A stretch of 64,000 bases of DNA from Sphingobium sp. V4 (GCF_029590555.1 NZ_CP081001.1:682001-746000), one strand, 5' to 3'. Shown: positions 26,561 through 36,203, counted from the first letter of the stretch. Notes: generated by a model from the letters alone, not told the origin. Program-made: numbers and translations.

Positions 26561-27732
26561 TGGCCGATTTCGATGCGATCATCCTGGGTGCGGGCGCGGC
26601 CGGCATGATGTGCGCCGGCGTCGCGGGGCAACGGGGCCGGCGGGTGCTGCTTGCCGACCATGCCGACGCGCCGGGTAAGAAGATCCTGATTTCCGGCGGC
26701 GGGCGGTGCAACTTCACCAATATCCACACCGCGCCCGACCGCTATCTGTCGACCAATCCCCATTTCGCGAAATCCGCGCTGGGCCGCTACAGCGCGCAGG
26801 ATTTCATCGCGCTGGTCGATCGCCATGGCATCGCCTGGCATGAAAAGACGCTGGGGCAGCTTTTCTGCGACGGGTCGGCGAAGCAGGTCGTCGCGATGCT
26901 GGAAGCGGAATGCGCCAGGGGCGGGGTGACGATGGCGCTCGGCCAGCCGGTCGCGGACGTCGATCATGGCGACGGCCTGTATCGGGTGCGGCTGGGCGAC
27001 CGGGAGCATCGCGCGCCCGCGCTGGTGCTGGCTACCGGCGGGCCGTCCATTCCCAAGCTTGGCGCGACCGGTTTCGCCTATGACGTCGCGCGCCGTTTCG
27101 GCCTGTCGGTGGTGCAGCCGCGCCCGGCGCTGGTGCCCTTCACCCTGGGGCCGGAGGAGGCGCTGTTCCAGTCGCTCTCGGGCGTATCGGCCGATGTCGA
27201 GGTGCGCTGGGGCAAGACCCGCTTCCGCGAGGCGGCGCTCTTCACCCATCGCGGCCTGTCCGGTCCCGCGATGCTCCAGATCAGCAGCTACTGGCAGCAT
27301 CGCACTCCGATCAACGTCAATTTCCTGCCCGATCGCGGTGCCGACTGGCTGCTCGCCGAAAAGCGCGAACGGGCGCGCGCGACCCTGCGCAAGATTCTGG
27401 CGCAGGCATTGTCGGAACGGCTGGCCGACGCCCTGCTGGAGCGGATCGGGGTGCAGGGCGAGGTCGGCAACCTGTCCGACAAGATGCTGCGCCAGGCGGG
27501 CGCACGCCTGTCCGATTGGCCGTTCGTCCCCTCGGGCACCGAAGGTTATGCCAAGGCGGAAGTGACCGTGGGCGGCATCGCCACCGCCGGGCTGTCGTCG
27601 CGGACGATGGAAGCCGCCAAGGCGCCCGGCCTCTACGCCATCGGCGAGGCTGTGGACGTCACCGGCTGGCTGGGCGGCTATAATTTCCAGTGGGCCTGGG
27701 CGAGCGGCTGGGCCGCCGGACAGGCGCTGTAG
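26560..27732 (+). CDS. BaiN/HI0933-family flavoprotein oxidoreductase
   Basis: FAD-dependent protein of 390 residues. N-terminal dinucleotide fold DAIILGAGAAGMMCAG, then the family motif GKKILISGGGRCNFTN, a middle domain, and the C-terminal AEVTVGGIATAGLSSRTMEA with GLYAIGEAVDVTGWLGGYNFQWAWASG. The family is common and poorly characterised; BaiN of gut clostridia acts on bile acid intermediates, which cannot be assumed here. Start at 26560 overlaps the UPF0178 stop. Confidence 0.93.
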   Translation: MADFDAIILGAGAAGMMCAGVAGQRGRRVLLADHADAPGKKILISGGGRCNFTNIHTAPDRYLSTNPHFAKSALGRYSAQDFIALVDRHGIAWHEKTLGQLFCDGSAKQVVAMLEAECARGGVTMALGQPVADVDHGDGLYRVRLGDREHRAPALVLATGGPSIPKLGATGFAYDVARRFGLSVVQPRPALVPFTLGPEEALFQSLSGVSADVEVRWGKTRFREAALFTHRGLSGPAMLQISSYWQHRTPINVNFLPDRGADWLLAEKRERARATLRKILAQALSERLADALLERIGVQGEVGNLSDKMLRQAGARLSDWPFVPSGTEGYAKAEVTVGGIATAGLSSRTMEAAKAPGLYAIGEAVDVTGWLGGYNFQWAWASGWAAGQAL

Positions 27733-27753
27733 CGCCGCGCGGCTACGGGCCGC

Positions 27754-29463
27754 TCAGGCCGTCTGCGCGCGCGCCGCGGCCACGCTCGCCTGAAGATGCT
27801 TCTGGCGGAACGGTTTGGACAGGCGGACGATATCGGGCGCGATCAGGTCGATCCCCTCATAGCCCGAGATGATGAGGACCGCGATCTCCGGCCGATCGAC
27901 CCGCAGCCGCAGCGCCAGTTCCGCGCCGGTCATGCCCGGCATCACATGATCGGTAATCACGATGTCGGGGCTGTAGCCGGCCTCGATCATGCCGATCGCC
28001 AGTTCGGCGCTGTCGATGTCGACCACCTCATAGCCGAGCTCGGTCAGCATCTCGCGCGTACCGGTCCTGACCATCGCATTATCGTCGATCAGCAGCGCCT
28101 TGCCCTGGTTTTTCCCGGACACCGTTTGGTCGCTCCCGGCCAGGCCGGTCGCCTTCTTCGCCTTCTCGACCGGCAACCACAGCTGGACGTCCGTTCCCTT
28201 GCCGACCTCGCTGTCGATTTCCAGCGTGCCGCCCAGCTGGCCCGCCAGCCCATGCGCCATGGACAGGCCCAGTCCGGTGCCATGGCCGACGGGCTTGGTC
28301 GTGAAAAAGGGTTCCATGGCCGACGCCTTGACCGCCGGCGTCATGCCCGCGCCCGTGTCGGAGATGGTCAGGCAGACATAGTGGCCGGGCGCCAGAGCGG
28401 CGGGGAGTCCTCTTTCCCGCGCCTCCGCCGTGATCGTGAGCGCGCCGCCGCCGGGCATGGCGTCGCAGCTGTTCACCGCCAGGTTCAGGATCGCCAGTTC
28501 CAGCTGATGGGCGTCGGCATGGACCGCCGGCAGCGTCTGCGGCAGGTCGATGGTCAGGGTGATGCGCGGGCCGAGCGTGCTGGCCAGCAGCGCCTGCATC
28601 CCGGCGAGAAGATCGGGCAGATCGACCGCCACGGGCTGGAGAGGCTGGCGCCGGGCGAAGGCCAGCAGTCGTTGCACCAGTATCTGCGCCGATTCTGCCG
28701 CCTGCATGGCGATGCCGGCGGTCCGTTCCACGGCGCCGGATGATCCGCTGCCGGACAATATGAGGTCAAGGCCGCCGATGATGGGCGTCAGCAGATTGTT
28801 GAAATCATGGGCCACATGGCCGGTCAACTGGCCCAGCATCTCCATCTTCTGCAGATGGCGCACCTTGTCCTGCGACTGTTCCAGCGCGCTGCTCTTTTCG
28901 CGAACGCGCTGGTCCAGATGGAGGTTCAGCGCTTCCAGCGATGCGAAGAGGCGGCCATTCTCCAATGCGGTCGATGCGGCGCGGGCCAACGCTTCCAGCA
29001 GGGCGACCTGATTGTCCGTTGGCGCCCCGGCCTCCGACCAATAGGCGCCAACGGCTGCGATCGGCTCGACCCGGCCGATCGGCACCATGACCATGGAGCG
29101 GACGAAAGTGCGGCGATAGGCCTCCTTGGGGACGCGCGCATCATCCAGCACGTCCGGAATGACGGCGGTCTGACGGTTGAGCATGGCCCAGCCGGACACG
29201 CAGCGCTCGATCGGGAAACGCTGTCCCGCCCACAGCGGCTCCATCGAATCCTCGGCGATATAATGGCATTCTTCCTCGTCGCGCAGGACGATAGCGATGC
29301 CGTCGGCGCCCACGGCCCGGCGGGCGAAAGCGCGAAGGACGGCGGTGATCGCGTCGAGCGACCGCGCGCCCGCCAATGCCTCCATGGCCTCAGCCGCCAT
29401 CGACCAGCGTGCGGCCAGGGCTTTCTGTTCGGACGCGAATTCGCTGTCTATTCTCGCCTTCAT
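27754..29463 (-). CDS. GAF-domain hybrid sensor histidine kinase/response regulator
   Basis: Soluble hybrid kinase of 569 residues. A GAF domain (about 25-170) is followed by a coiled coil (LHLDQRVREKSSALEQSQDK), a HisKA-type region with phospho-His219 in GHVAHDFNNLLTPI, an ATPase domain (NLAVNSCDAMPGGG, SDTGAGM, GHGTGLGLSMAHGLAG) and a C-terminal receiver (LLIDDNAMVRTGT, Asp in VITDHVMPGMTG, LSKPF). No membrane helix is seen. It is a lone gene, with no partner regulator beside it; the HDFNN H-box is typical of alphaproteobacterial hybrid kinases. Confidence 0.93.
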   Translation of the reverse strand: MKARIDSEFASEQKALAARWSMAAEAMEALAGARSLDAITAVLRAFARRAVGADGIAIVLRDEEECHYIAEDSMEPLWAGQRFPIERCVSGWAMLNRQTAVIPDVLDDARVPKEAYRRTFVRSMVMVPIGRVEPIAAVGAYWSEAGAPTDNQVALLEALARAASTALENGRLFASLEALNLHLDQRVREKSSALEQSQDKVRHLQKMEMLGQLTGHVAHDFNNLLTPIIGGLDLILSGSGSSGAVERTAGIAMQAAESAQILVQRLLAFARRQPLQPVAVDLPDLLAGMQALLASTLGPRITLTIDLPQTLPAVHADAHQLELAILNLAVNSCDAMPGGGALTITAEARERGLPAALAPGHYVCLTISDTGAGMTPAVKASAMEPFFTTKPVGHGTGLGLSMAHGLAGQLGGTLEIDSEVGKGTDVQLWLPVEKAKKATGLAGSDQTVSGKNQGKALLIDDNAMVRTGTREMLTELGYEVVDIDSAELAIGMIEAGYSPDIVITDHVMPGMTGAELALRLRVDRPEIAVLIISGYEGIDLIAPDIVRLSKPFRQKHLQASVAAARAQTA

Positions 29464-29605
29464 CGAGCAACCTCTGAATCGGCCACCGGCGGCTTATAGC
29501 ATCGAACATGATGCGGAGGGAAATGGGCCGTCGTCAAACACTTATGACGATGCGACAGGCCGAATGTGGCTTCCGTCCGATTAACTATTCCACCCCCAGA
29601 AATCT

Positions 29606-31663
29606 CTAGGGTCCGCCGTCCTCGCCCTCCGGTTGCGTAGGGGCGATACGGGGCGGGGGCGTGCCCTGCGGCGGCAGCGGAAGCGGCTGGTCGGACGGGA
29701 TTCGCAACTGGTTGCCGCCGATGTTCACCGTCATGCCCTCCGCGTCGACGCCCACTCCGACATTGCCGATTCCCGTTTCCACCGTGACATTGGCGATGGC
29801 GTTCACCAGGTCGCTATCCTGTTCCTCCTCCGGCACCTGCTCGACCGGCTCGTTGATCGCGCCGCTCATGAAATTGCGCCAGATGCGCGCCGGCACGCCG
29901 CCGCCTGCCGCGCCGCCGGGCAGCGGGGCATTGTCGTCATTGCCGATCCAGACCGCCGTTACCAGGCCGCCCGCATAGCCCACGAAAATGGCGTCGCGGC
30001 TGTCCTGCGTCGTGCCGGTCTTGCCGAAGGTGCTGGTGCGCAGTGCGGCAGCGCTGCCGGTGCCGCGATTGGCGGCGGAGGACAGCAGGTCGCGGATCAT
30101 TTCCAGTTGGTCGTCGCTGAACCGGCGCTGGCGCTGCATCAGTTTCTCGAACCACCCCTGTTGCTCGGGCGGCAGGCCGTGCGCGACCACAGGATAGGCG
30201 CCGGCGGCGACCGAGGCATAGGCTTCGGCCAGTTCGATGAGCGGGATTTCGGATGTGCCGAGCGCGAGGCTGAGATCCTCGGTCAGCGGCGCGGTGACGC
30301 CCAGGTCGCGGGCGACCTTGATGACCGTATCGACGCCGACCTTCTGGGTCAGGCGCACGGCGGCGACATTGCTCGACGCGGCAAAGGCCTGGCGCAGGGT
30401 GATGCGCCCGCGATATTTGCCGCCATGGTTGGCCGGGCGATAGGTGCCGGTGGTGATCGGCGTATCGTCCACCATGTCGTCGGGCGTCATGCCCGAACGG
30501 AAAGCGGCCAGATAGACGAACAGCTTGAAGGTCGATCCGGGCTGGCGCTTCGCCTGCACCGCGCGGTTGAAGCTGCTCTTCGCATAATTTTTGCCGCCCA
30601 CCATGGCGACGACGCTGCCATCCGGCTTCATCGCCACCAGCGCCGCCTGCGCCTGGCCCAGCGGCGCGCGCCGGATCGCGGCTTCCGCGAGGCGCTGGAT
30701 GCGCCAGTCGAGCGTGGTCGGCACTTCCTGTTCGCCATAGACGGCGCCGGCCCGGTCACGGGCATGGGGCAGAACCCAGTCGGCGAAATAGGTGCCGCTC
30801 GTCGGATCGGGATCGTCATGCAGGTTGAGCCGCGCGGGGGGCAGGGCGTTGCGCTCGGCCTGGCTGATATAGCCGGCGTCCACCATCGCCTGCGTGACGA
30901 GCGCGGCGCGGGCGCGCGCACCCTTTAGGTTGGACGTCGGGGCCAGCCGCGACGGCGCCTTGAGCAATCCGGCCAGCATCGCCGCTTGCGGGATGGTCAG
31001 CCGTTCGGGCGAGCGGTTGAAATAATGGCGCGCTGCGGCGCGCAGGCCATAGACATTGTCGCCGAAATAGACGTTGGAGAGATATCTCTCCATGATCTGG
31101 TCCTTGGTCAGCCAGGCTTCCAGCCAGACCGCGATCAGCGCCTCGCGCGCCTTGCGCCCGAACGTCCGGTCGCTGGACAGGAACATGCCCTTGGCCAGCT
31201 GCTGGGTGATGGTGCTGCCGCCCTGCGACGATCCGTCCGACCAGAAATTATGCCACATCGCGCGCGCGACGCCGCGCGGATCGACGCCCCAATGGCTCTG
31301 GAACCGGCGATCCTCGATCGCCATGAAGGCCTGGGGCACATGGGCGGGCAGTTCCGTCATCGTCACCGGCTTGTCGATCACCGCGCCCCGACGGGCGATC
31401 AGATGCCCGTCGGCCGACATCAGGCTGATGGCGGGCGGCGCGATCGGCTTCAGGGATCGGGACAAGGGTGCGGTGACGGCCAGCCAGGCGATCAGGACCA
31501 TCAGCAGCGCCAGGCCCGCCGCGACCACCCAGCCGAAAATCTGCATCCGCCGGCGCCAGGGCGTGGGCGGGGCGAAGGCGCTGGGCGGTCCGGCACCGAA
31601 TGCGCGCGGCTGCGACGCGTCGGAAGGGACGGGTGGGACGGACTCGTTCATCGGTTCGGTCAT
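29606..31663 (-). CDS. Penicillin-binding protein 1A-type transglycosylase/transpeptidase
   Basis: Class A PBP of 685 residues for peptidoglycan synthesis at the inner membrane. A Pro-rich cytosolic tail and one helix (IFGWVVAAGLALLMVLIAWL) precede the glycosyltransferase domain (IEDRRFQSHWGVDPRGVARA, GGSTITQQLAKGMFL) and the transpeptidase domain with Ser in GSTFKLF, SSNVAAVRL and GKTGTTQDSRDAIFVGY. The C-terminal tail is acidic then Pro-rich (PLPLPPQGTPPPRIAP). Homolog of MrcA/PonA in broad sense. Transcribed alone. Confidence 0.95.
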   Translation of the reverse strand: MTEPMNESVPPVPSDASQPRAFGAGPPSAFAPPTPWRRRMQIFGWVVAAGLALLMVLIAWLAVTAPLSRSLKPIAPPAISLMSADGHLIARRGAVIDKPVTMTELPAHVPQAFMAIEDRRFQSHWGVDPRGVARAMWHNFWSDGSSQGGSTITQQLAKGMFLSSDRTFGRKAREALIAVWLEAWLTKDQIMERYLSNVYFGDNVYGLRAAARHYFNRSPERLTIPQAAMLAGLLKAPSRLAPTSNLKGARARAALVTQAMVDAGYISQAERNALPPARLNLHDDPDPTSGTYFADWVLPHARDRAGAVYGEQEVPTTLDWRIQRLAEAAIRRAPLGQAQAALVAMKPDGSVVAMVGGKNYAKSSFNRAVQAKRQPGSTFKLFVYLAAFRSGMTPDDMVDDTPITTGTYRPANHGGKYRGRITLRQAFAASSNVAAVRLTQKVGVDTVIKVARDLGVTAPLTEDLSLALGTSEIPLIELAEAYASVAAGAYPVVAHGLPPEQQGWFEKLMQRQRRFSDDQLEMIRDLLSSAANRGTGSAAALRTSTFGKTGTTQDSRDAIFVGYAGGLVTAVWIGNDDNAPLPGGAAGGGVPARIWRNFMSGAINEPVEQVPEEEQDSDLVNAIANVTVETGIGNVGVGVDAEGMTVNIGGNQLRIPSDQPLPLPPQGTPPPRIAPTQPEGEDGGP

Positions 31664-31765
31664 GCTGTATTGTTCACATCATACAGTCAAGCATGTCCCG
31701 CGCCGGGACAGCCCAAAATTAACCATCTTTGGTAGTGGCAGAAATGGTAAATTCCGCGTTAACCA

Positions 31766-31969
31766 ATGCACATGCGAAACCGTCCTCTTGTCCTCACGAC
31801 CGAATCGGCCCGCCATCCCTTCCGCCAGCGGCTCCCAGCCCATGTCCTGCGCTTGATGCCGGAGGGCGCCGGCCGCAGGAAGCGCCCGGTCGACGACGAC
31901 AGCGACTGGAAGCTGTTTGCACTGAGCTTCTGCGCCTTCTTCTGGGCCTTTTACGGCTTCATTTTCTGA
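31766..31969 (+). CDS. Small single-helix membrane protein, uncharacterised
   Basis: Possible 67-residue protein with a basic N-terminal half (RHPFRQRLPAHVLRLMPEGA, GRRKRPVDDDSD) and one C-terminal membrane helix (WKLFALSFCAFFWAFYGFIF). The composition, acidic hinge before the helix and strong end-hydrophobicity look selected. It lies in the divergent space after PBP1A and converges with the MFS gene 8 bases away. ATGs at 31766 and 31772 are both possible. I do not recognise the family. Confidence 0.5.
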   Translation: MHMRNRPLVLTTESARHPFRQRLPAHVLRLMPEGAGRRKRPVDDDSDWKLFALSFCAFFWAFYGFIF

Positions 31970-31977
31970 TCCGTCGG

Positions 31978-33303
31978 TCAGTGGCACGGCGGGCCGTCGC
32001 AAGCCCCGTCGTCACACGCCTTGTGCAGCCGCCATGCCATCCAGGCGCAGGGCAGTGACAGGATCGCGACCAGCAGCAATTGCATCACGACCGACACGCC
32101 TGCGATGCTGAGGCCGATGGCGCAGAGCGATCCCACCACCATTGCGCCGGAATTGACGATATTGTTGGCCGCGACCGTCCGCGCCGCCTCGCATTTTTCC
32201 ACCGTGGTGGTCAGGAACGCGTAGAGCGGCACCACGAACATGCCGCCGAAGGTCGCCACGCCCAGCAGGCAGAGCGAGAGCGGGATGGCGAGCGGATGCG
32301 CCATGAACCCCGCCAGCGAGAGCATCTGCCCGCCCGGCGCCGGCGTCCACAGGTCGCACACGATGTGGAAGGCGACGATGCACAGGCCCATGCCGATCAC
32401 CGATGCGGGCGCATATTTGGCCGACACATGCCCCTGGAGCAGCCGGTTGATCGCGATCGACCCGATTGCGATGCCGATCGAGAAGATGGCGAGGAACAGG
32501 CTGGCTACCGGCTTGTCGGCTGTCAGCACGTTTTTCACCAGCGGCGGAAACTGGATGAAAAGGATGGAGCCGACCGCCCAGAACAGGCTGATCGACATGA
32601 TCGCCAGGAACAGGCGGCGAATGTGCATCGTCCCGCGCACCAGCGCGATCGACGAACGGACGATATGGAAATCGATGGGTTGCTTTTCGAGCAGGGACGG
32701 AGCCGACGGCACCTCGCGGCCCGCGACATAGCCGATCAGCGCGGTGATGATGATGCCCATGGCGGCCACCTCCACCGGGATGATCCCGGCCAGGATGGTG
32801 CCGGCCAGAATCGCGATATAGGTGCCCGCCTCGACCAGGCCGGTGCCGCCCAGCACTTCCTCGTCATGCAGATGCTGGGGCAGGATCGCATATTTGATCG
32901 GGCCGAAGAAGGTCGAATGGATGCCCATGGCGAACAGCGCGGCGAGCAGCAGCGGGATCGCCAGGCTATGCACGCCGATGCCGCTCCAGATCAGGGCCAG
33001 GCCGACCGCGCCGACCGCCATGATCAGGATTTCCGCCGCCTTCACCCATCGAATGATGGTCGCCTTGTCCCGCTGATCGGCGAGCTGGCCCGACAGGGCG
33101 GACAGCAGGAAGAAGGGTAGGATGAACAGGCCGGTCGCCAGCGCACTGAACCAGGTTTCGGACCGTTCGTCATTATAGACTTGGTATACGACGAACAGAA
33201 CCATCGCGTTCTTGAACAGGTTGTCGTTGAACGCGCCCAGCAGCTGGGTGATGAACAGCGGCAAAAAACGGCGCTTGTTCAGGAGCCTGAGAGAGGCTTG
33301 CAT
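31978..33303 (-). CDS. LplT-like MFS transporter
   Basis: Major facilitator protein of 441 residues with about 12 helices. The opening RFLPLFITQLLGAFNDNLFKNAMVLFVVYQ and LSGQLADQRDKATIIRWVKAAEI loops match the lysophospholipid transporter group (LplT), in which the carrier is often paired or fused with the acyl-ACP synthetase Aas. No acyltransferase is adjacent. It is divergent from pgsA, a phosphatidylglycerol synthesis gene, across 121 bases. Substrate remains a guess. Confidence 0.85.
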   Translation of the reverse strand: MQASLRLLNKRRFLPLFITQLLGAFNDNLFKNAMVLFVVYQVYNDERSETWFSALATGLFILPFFLLSALSGQLADQRDKATIIRWVKAAEILIMAVGAVGLALIWSGIGVHSLAIPLLLAALFAMGIHSTFFGPIKYAILPQHLHDEEVLGGTGLVEAGTYIAILAGTILAGIIPVEVAAMGIIITALIGYVAGREVPSAPSLLEKQPIDFHIVRSSIALVRGTMHIRRLFLAIMSISLFWAVGSILFIQFPPLVKNVLTADKPVASLFLAIFSIGIAIGSIAINRLLQGHVSAKYAPASVIGMGLCIVAFHIVCDLWTPAPGGQMLSLAGFMAHPLAIPLSLCLLGVATFGGMFVVPLYAFLTTTVEKCEAARTVAANNIVNSGAMVVGSLCAIGLSIAGVSVVMQLLLVAILSLPCAWMAWRLHKACDDGACDGPPCH

Positions 33304-33424
33304 GTTATGGGGCGTCTTCTTTCCCGTTAGCGACCGGGCCGGGGTCTAGCGGCTGGCGGCGTTCCTGTCCAATGCTTGCATCGCCTCGCTTGTGCAGCGT
33401 GCCGGACTGTGGCAGTTCGCGGCC

Positions 33425-34003
33425 ATGCTGACGCTGCCCAATTTGCTGACGCTTTCGCGCATCCTGACCGTGCCGTTGCTCGTCGCCCTGCTCTGGCCCG
33501 AAGAATTGGCGGGCGTGGGGCAGGGCGCGCGCTGGACCACCGGCTATGCGCTGGCCTTCGGCCTTTATTGCCTCATGGGCGTGACCGATTATTTCGACGG
33601 CTATCTGGCCCGGGCGCAGGGAACGGTGTCGAAACTCGGCGTCTTCCTTGACCCGATCGCCGACAAGATCATGGTCGGCGCGGTCATCCTGATGCTGGCC
33701 GCGACGCGCGACATCGCCGGCATCCATATCGTTGCCGCGATGATCATCCTGCTGCGCGAGATTGCCGTCTCGGGACTGCGGGAATTCCTGGCCGGGTTGC
33801 AGGTGTCGGTGCCGGTGTCGCGCCTGGCGAAGTGGAAGACGACCTTCCAGATCATCGCCCTGGGCGCGCTGATCCTGGCCGGGGCCGTGCCGCAATTTGC
33901 CTTCGTGCAGATGGTCGGCATCCTCACGCTCTGGGCGGCTGCGATCCTGACCCTCGTCACCGGTTGGGACTATCTGCGCGTCGGCATCCGGCACATGGAC
34001 TGA
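33425..34003 (+). CDS. pgsA: CDP-diacylglycerol-glycerol-3-phosphate 3-phosphatidyltransferase
   Basis: Membrane enzyme of 192 residues making phosphatidylglycerol phosphate. The CDP-alcohol phosphatidyltransferase signature is complete: DYFDGYLARAQGTVSKLG followed by FLDPIADK. The N-terminus MLTLPNLLTLSRILTVPLLV is typical, so I take ATG 33425 over GTG 33392. moaD begins three bases after the stop, so the genes are likely one operon. Confidence 0.95.
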   Translation: MLTLPNLLTLSRILTVPLLVALLWPEELAGVGQGARWTTGYALAFGLYCLMGVTDYFDGYLARAQGTVSKLGVFLDPIADKIMVGAVILMLAATRDIAGIHIVAAMIILLREIAVSGLREFLAGLQVSVPVSRLAKWKTTFQIIALGALILAGAVPQFAFVQMVGILTLWAAAILTLVTGWDYLRVGIRHMD

Positions 34004-34006
34004 CCG

Positions 34007-34267
34007 ATGGCGCAGCTCAGCATCGTCTATTTTGCCTGGGTGCGGGAGGCGATCGGTCGCGACGAGGAGCGGATCGACCGCCCGGATGCCGGCACCACCA
34101 TTGCCCAGCTGGTGGCGTCCCTCGCGGCGCGGGGCGGCGGTTATGCGCAGGCGCTGGGCGATTCGGATCGTCTGCGCGCCGCGATCGACCAGCGTTTCGT
34201 GCCGATCGACAGCCCGGTCGGCGACGCGCGCGAACTGGCCCTGTTCCCGCCGGTGACGGGCGGATGA
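34007..34267 (+). CDS. moaD: Molybdopterin synthase sulfur carrier subunit
   Basis: Ubiquitin-like protein of 86 residues whose C-terminal Gly-Gly (LFPPVTGG) is thiocarboxylated and donates sulfur to precursor Z. N-terminus QLSIVYFAWVREAIGRDEER is typical MoaD. The stop overlaps the moaE start by four bases. No other moa genes are in the window. Confidence 0.95.
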   Translation: MAQLSIVYFAWVREAIGRDEERIDRPDAGTTIAQLVASLAARGGGYAQALGDSDRLRAAIDQRFVPIDSPVGDARELALFPPVTGG

Positions 34268-34707
34268 AGCGGATCGCGATCCAGTCGGACGATTTCGACG
34301 TCGCGGACGAACTGGCCGCGCTGGAGGCGCTGGGCGGCGGCGGCGTGGCGAGCTTCACCGGCGTGGTGCGGGGCGAAGGCGGCCTCGTCGCGCTGGAACT
34401 GGAACATTATCCGGCGATGACCCAGGCGCAGGTCGAACGGATCGTCGGGGACGCGACGGCGCGCTGGCCGCTACTGGGCGTCAGCGTCATCCACCGGTTC
34501 GGACGGCTGGAGCCGGGCGCGCGGATCGTGTTCGTCGGTACCGCCTCGCGTCATCGCACGGCGGCGCTGGAAAGCTGCGCCTTCCTGATCGACTGGCTGA
34601 AATCGCACGCGCCCTTCTGGAAGAAGGAACATTTCGAAAGCGGCGTGACCCAATGGGTCGAGGCCCGCGCCGAGGATGAGGCGAAGGCGGAAGGTTGGCA
34701 AGCCTGA
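34264..34707 (+). CDS. moaE: Molybdopterin synthase catalytic subunit
   Basis: Protein of 147 residues that, with MoaD, turns cyclic pyranopterin into molybdopterin. Seen: ASFTGVVRGEGG, LELEHYPAMTQAQVERI, VIHRFGRLEPGARIVFVGTA and FWKKEHFESGVTQWVEA with the catalytic Lys pair KKE. ATG 34264 overlaps the moaD stop (ATGA). Confidence 0.96.
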   Translation: MKRIAIQSDDFDVADELAALEALGGGGVASFTGVVRGEGGLVALELEHYPAMTQAQVERIVGDATARWPLLGVSVIHRFGRLEPGARIVFVGTASRHRTAALESCAFLIDWLKSHAPFWKKEHFESGVTQWVEARAEDEAKAEGWQA

Positions 34708-34881
34708 ACCGCCGCAGCCGATCGGCCGGTCTGAAAGCGACCAATTGCAGACGTTCGACGCCGAAACTCCGTCTCTAACGTGCCGACCGACCGCTTCCCG
34801 GATGGATGAGCGGACGAATGGCACGATACCCACCGGCTCCATGTATATCTGCGGTGGCGGGGTTGCGCGATTTACGCCCCC

Positions 34882-35202
34882 TTAGTCACCGTTGGCATCA
34901 ACCATGAAAACCGTCGGTTTGCCTCGAGATGCAGGTTCCCATCCTGCCGACAGTGCGGCCCGCACTCCTCGCGAAGCAATCGCATCGTTGATGTGTAAAC
35001 GCCCTTTCGGCAATCCTCTCATCAGGCGCTTGGGTGCCGGAAATTCCAGCACGGCCTGGCGCGGCATGTCTCTCTGGCGCAGAGAGACGGTCATGCCTTT
35101 CCAGCCATCGGAAGAGGATAATTGAGGTTCGCTCAGGAGTTCCCAATCATATTTGAAACCGTCAATCTCTACAGTGCCGCTGCGGCCGGGTGCTTGAAAC
35201 AT
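34882..35202 (-). CDS. Hypothetical protein
   Basis: Protein of 106 residues, not recognised. It begins MFQAPGRSGTVEIDGFKYDW and includes GWKGMTVSLRQRDMPRQAVLEFPA and a short basic helix with LPKGRLHINDAIASRGVRAAL. Beta-rich and soluble in appearance, it could be a small domain with an antiparallel sheet. GC is 47% on 35101-35160 by count, low for this window. No signal peptide. Spacers on both sides (34708-34881 and 35203-35372) hold no gene I can support. Confidence 0.7.
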   Translation of the reverse strand: MFQAPGRSGTVEIDGFKYDWELLSEPQLSSSDGWKGMTVSLRQRDMPRQAVLEFPAPKRLMRGLPKGRLHINDAIASRGVRAALSAGWEPASRGKPTVFMVDANGD

Positions 35203-35372
35203 GTCATCCCCTTAGCATGTCGGCAGCGATACTCCATCCATGGTATCGCAGGCTTTTCTCGATGTCCTCAGTCGCCATACTGTGCGAACAGACCATATGA
35301 TTGAGTCCGTCGCCAACGCCGCATAGGCCAAGTGCGGCAATCCCCCTTCTGGGAGAGGGGGGAGGATTTGTC

Positions 35373-36203
35373 TTAATCCTCCAACCAATCGGATATGATC
35401 TCCCCGTTATGCCCTTCGGGCGCTAACGCCGCGCGTAATGCTTCCAACATTGGCGGGAGGGCCTGCGTGAAAGCATAGGGCGGATTGATAATGAAGAGGC
35501 CTGCGCCGTTATAGATGCCGGGTTGCTCGCTATCATATAGCCAATGCTCAACCCGCAGAAATTTCGGGATGCCGAGCTTGCGTAACTTTTGCGTCCACTG
35601 CCAATGCGTGGCGCGGTCTTTCAGCGGAAACCAGATCACCGTCACACCATGCGCCCATTTACGGTGAGCGGCGGCGAGTGTGGCGGTGATGCGCGCGCGT
35701 TCGTCCGTCTGCTCGTAGGGTGGATCGACCACCACCACGCCGCGCGCGGTGCGGGGCGGCACCATAGCCAGCCAAAGTTCGTAAGCGTCGCGTTGATGCA
35801 CGGCCGCACTGGTGCCCCGCATCACGCCGCGCAGTGTGCAAGCGTCTTCCGGGTGCTTTTCGTTGAGGATCAGGACATCCTGCGGGCGCAAAAGCTGCGC
35901 CAGAATCTGCGGCGAGCCGGGGTAAAGGCGCGGTTCGCCACTCACATTCACCGCCTGCACGGCGGCGCGGTAGTCGTCCAGCAAAGGGTTCGGGTCTGCA
36001 ACGGCCCGCAGCACGCCTTGCATGGCTTCGCCGGTACGTTGGGCCTCGTCGCCGCCAAGATCGTACAGCCCGCAGCCGGCATGGGTGTCAATCAGGGTCA
36101 GCGGACCCGGCTTGTGTTGCAAGGTCCGCACCAGGGTGATCAACAGGCTGTGCTTTACGACATCGGCGCTATTGCCAGCATGGAAGGAATGGCGATAATT
36201 CAT
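35373..36203 (-). CDS. rlmJ: 23S rRNA (adenine-2030-N6)-methyltransferase
   Basis: Methyltransferase of 276 residues modifying A2030 of 23S rRNA. N-terminus MNYRHSFHAGNSADVVKHSL is diagnostic of RlmJ; the SAM site is LIDTHAGCGLYDL, and the N6-adenine motif is VVVDPPYEQTDE. C-terminal INPPYAFTQALPPMLEALR is also typical. Composition alternates (63% GC on 35761-35820, 52% on 35521-35580). It sits alone in a loose stretch with long spacers, so recent gain is possible. Confidence 0.93.
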   Translation of the reverse strand: MNYRHSFHAGNSADVVKHSLLITLVRTLQHKPGPLTLIDTHAGCGLYDLGGDEAQRTGEAMQGVLRAVADPNPLLDDYRAAVQAVNVSGEPRLYPGSPQILAQLLRPQDVLILNEKHPEDACTLRGVMRGTSAAVHQRDAYELWLAMVPPRTARGVVVVDPPYEQTDERARITATLAAAHRKWAHGVTVIWFPLKDRATHWQWTQKLRKLGIPKFLRVEHWLYDSEQPGIYNGAGLFIINPPYAFTQALPPMLEALRAALAPEGHNGEIISDWLED

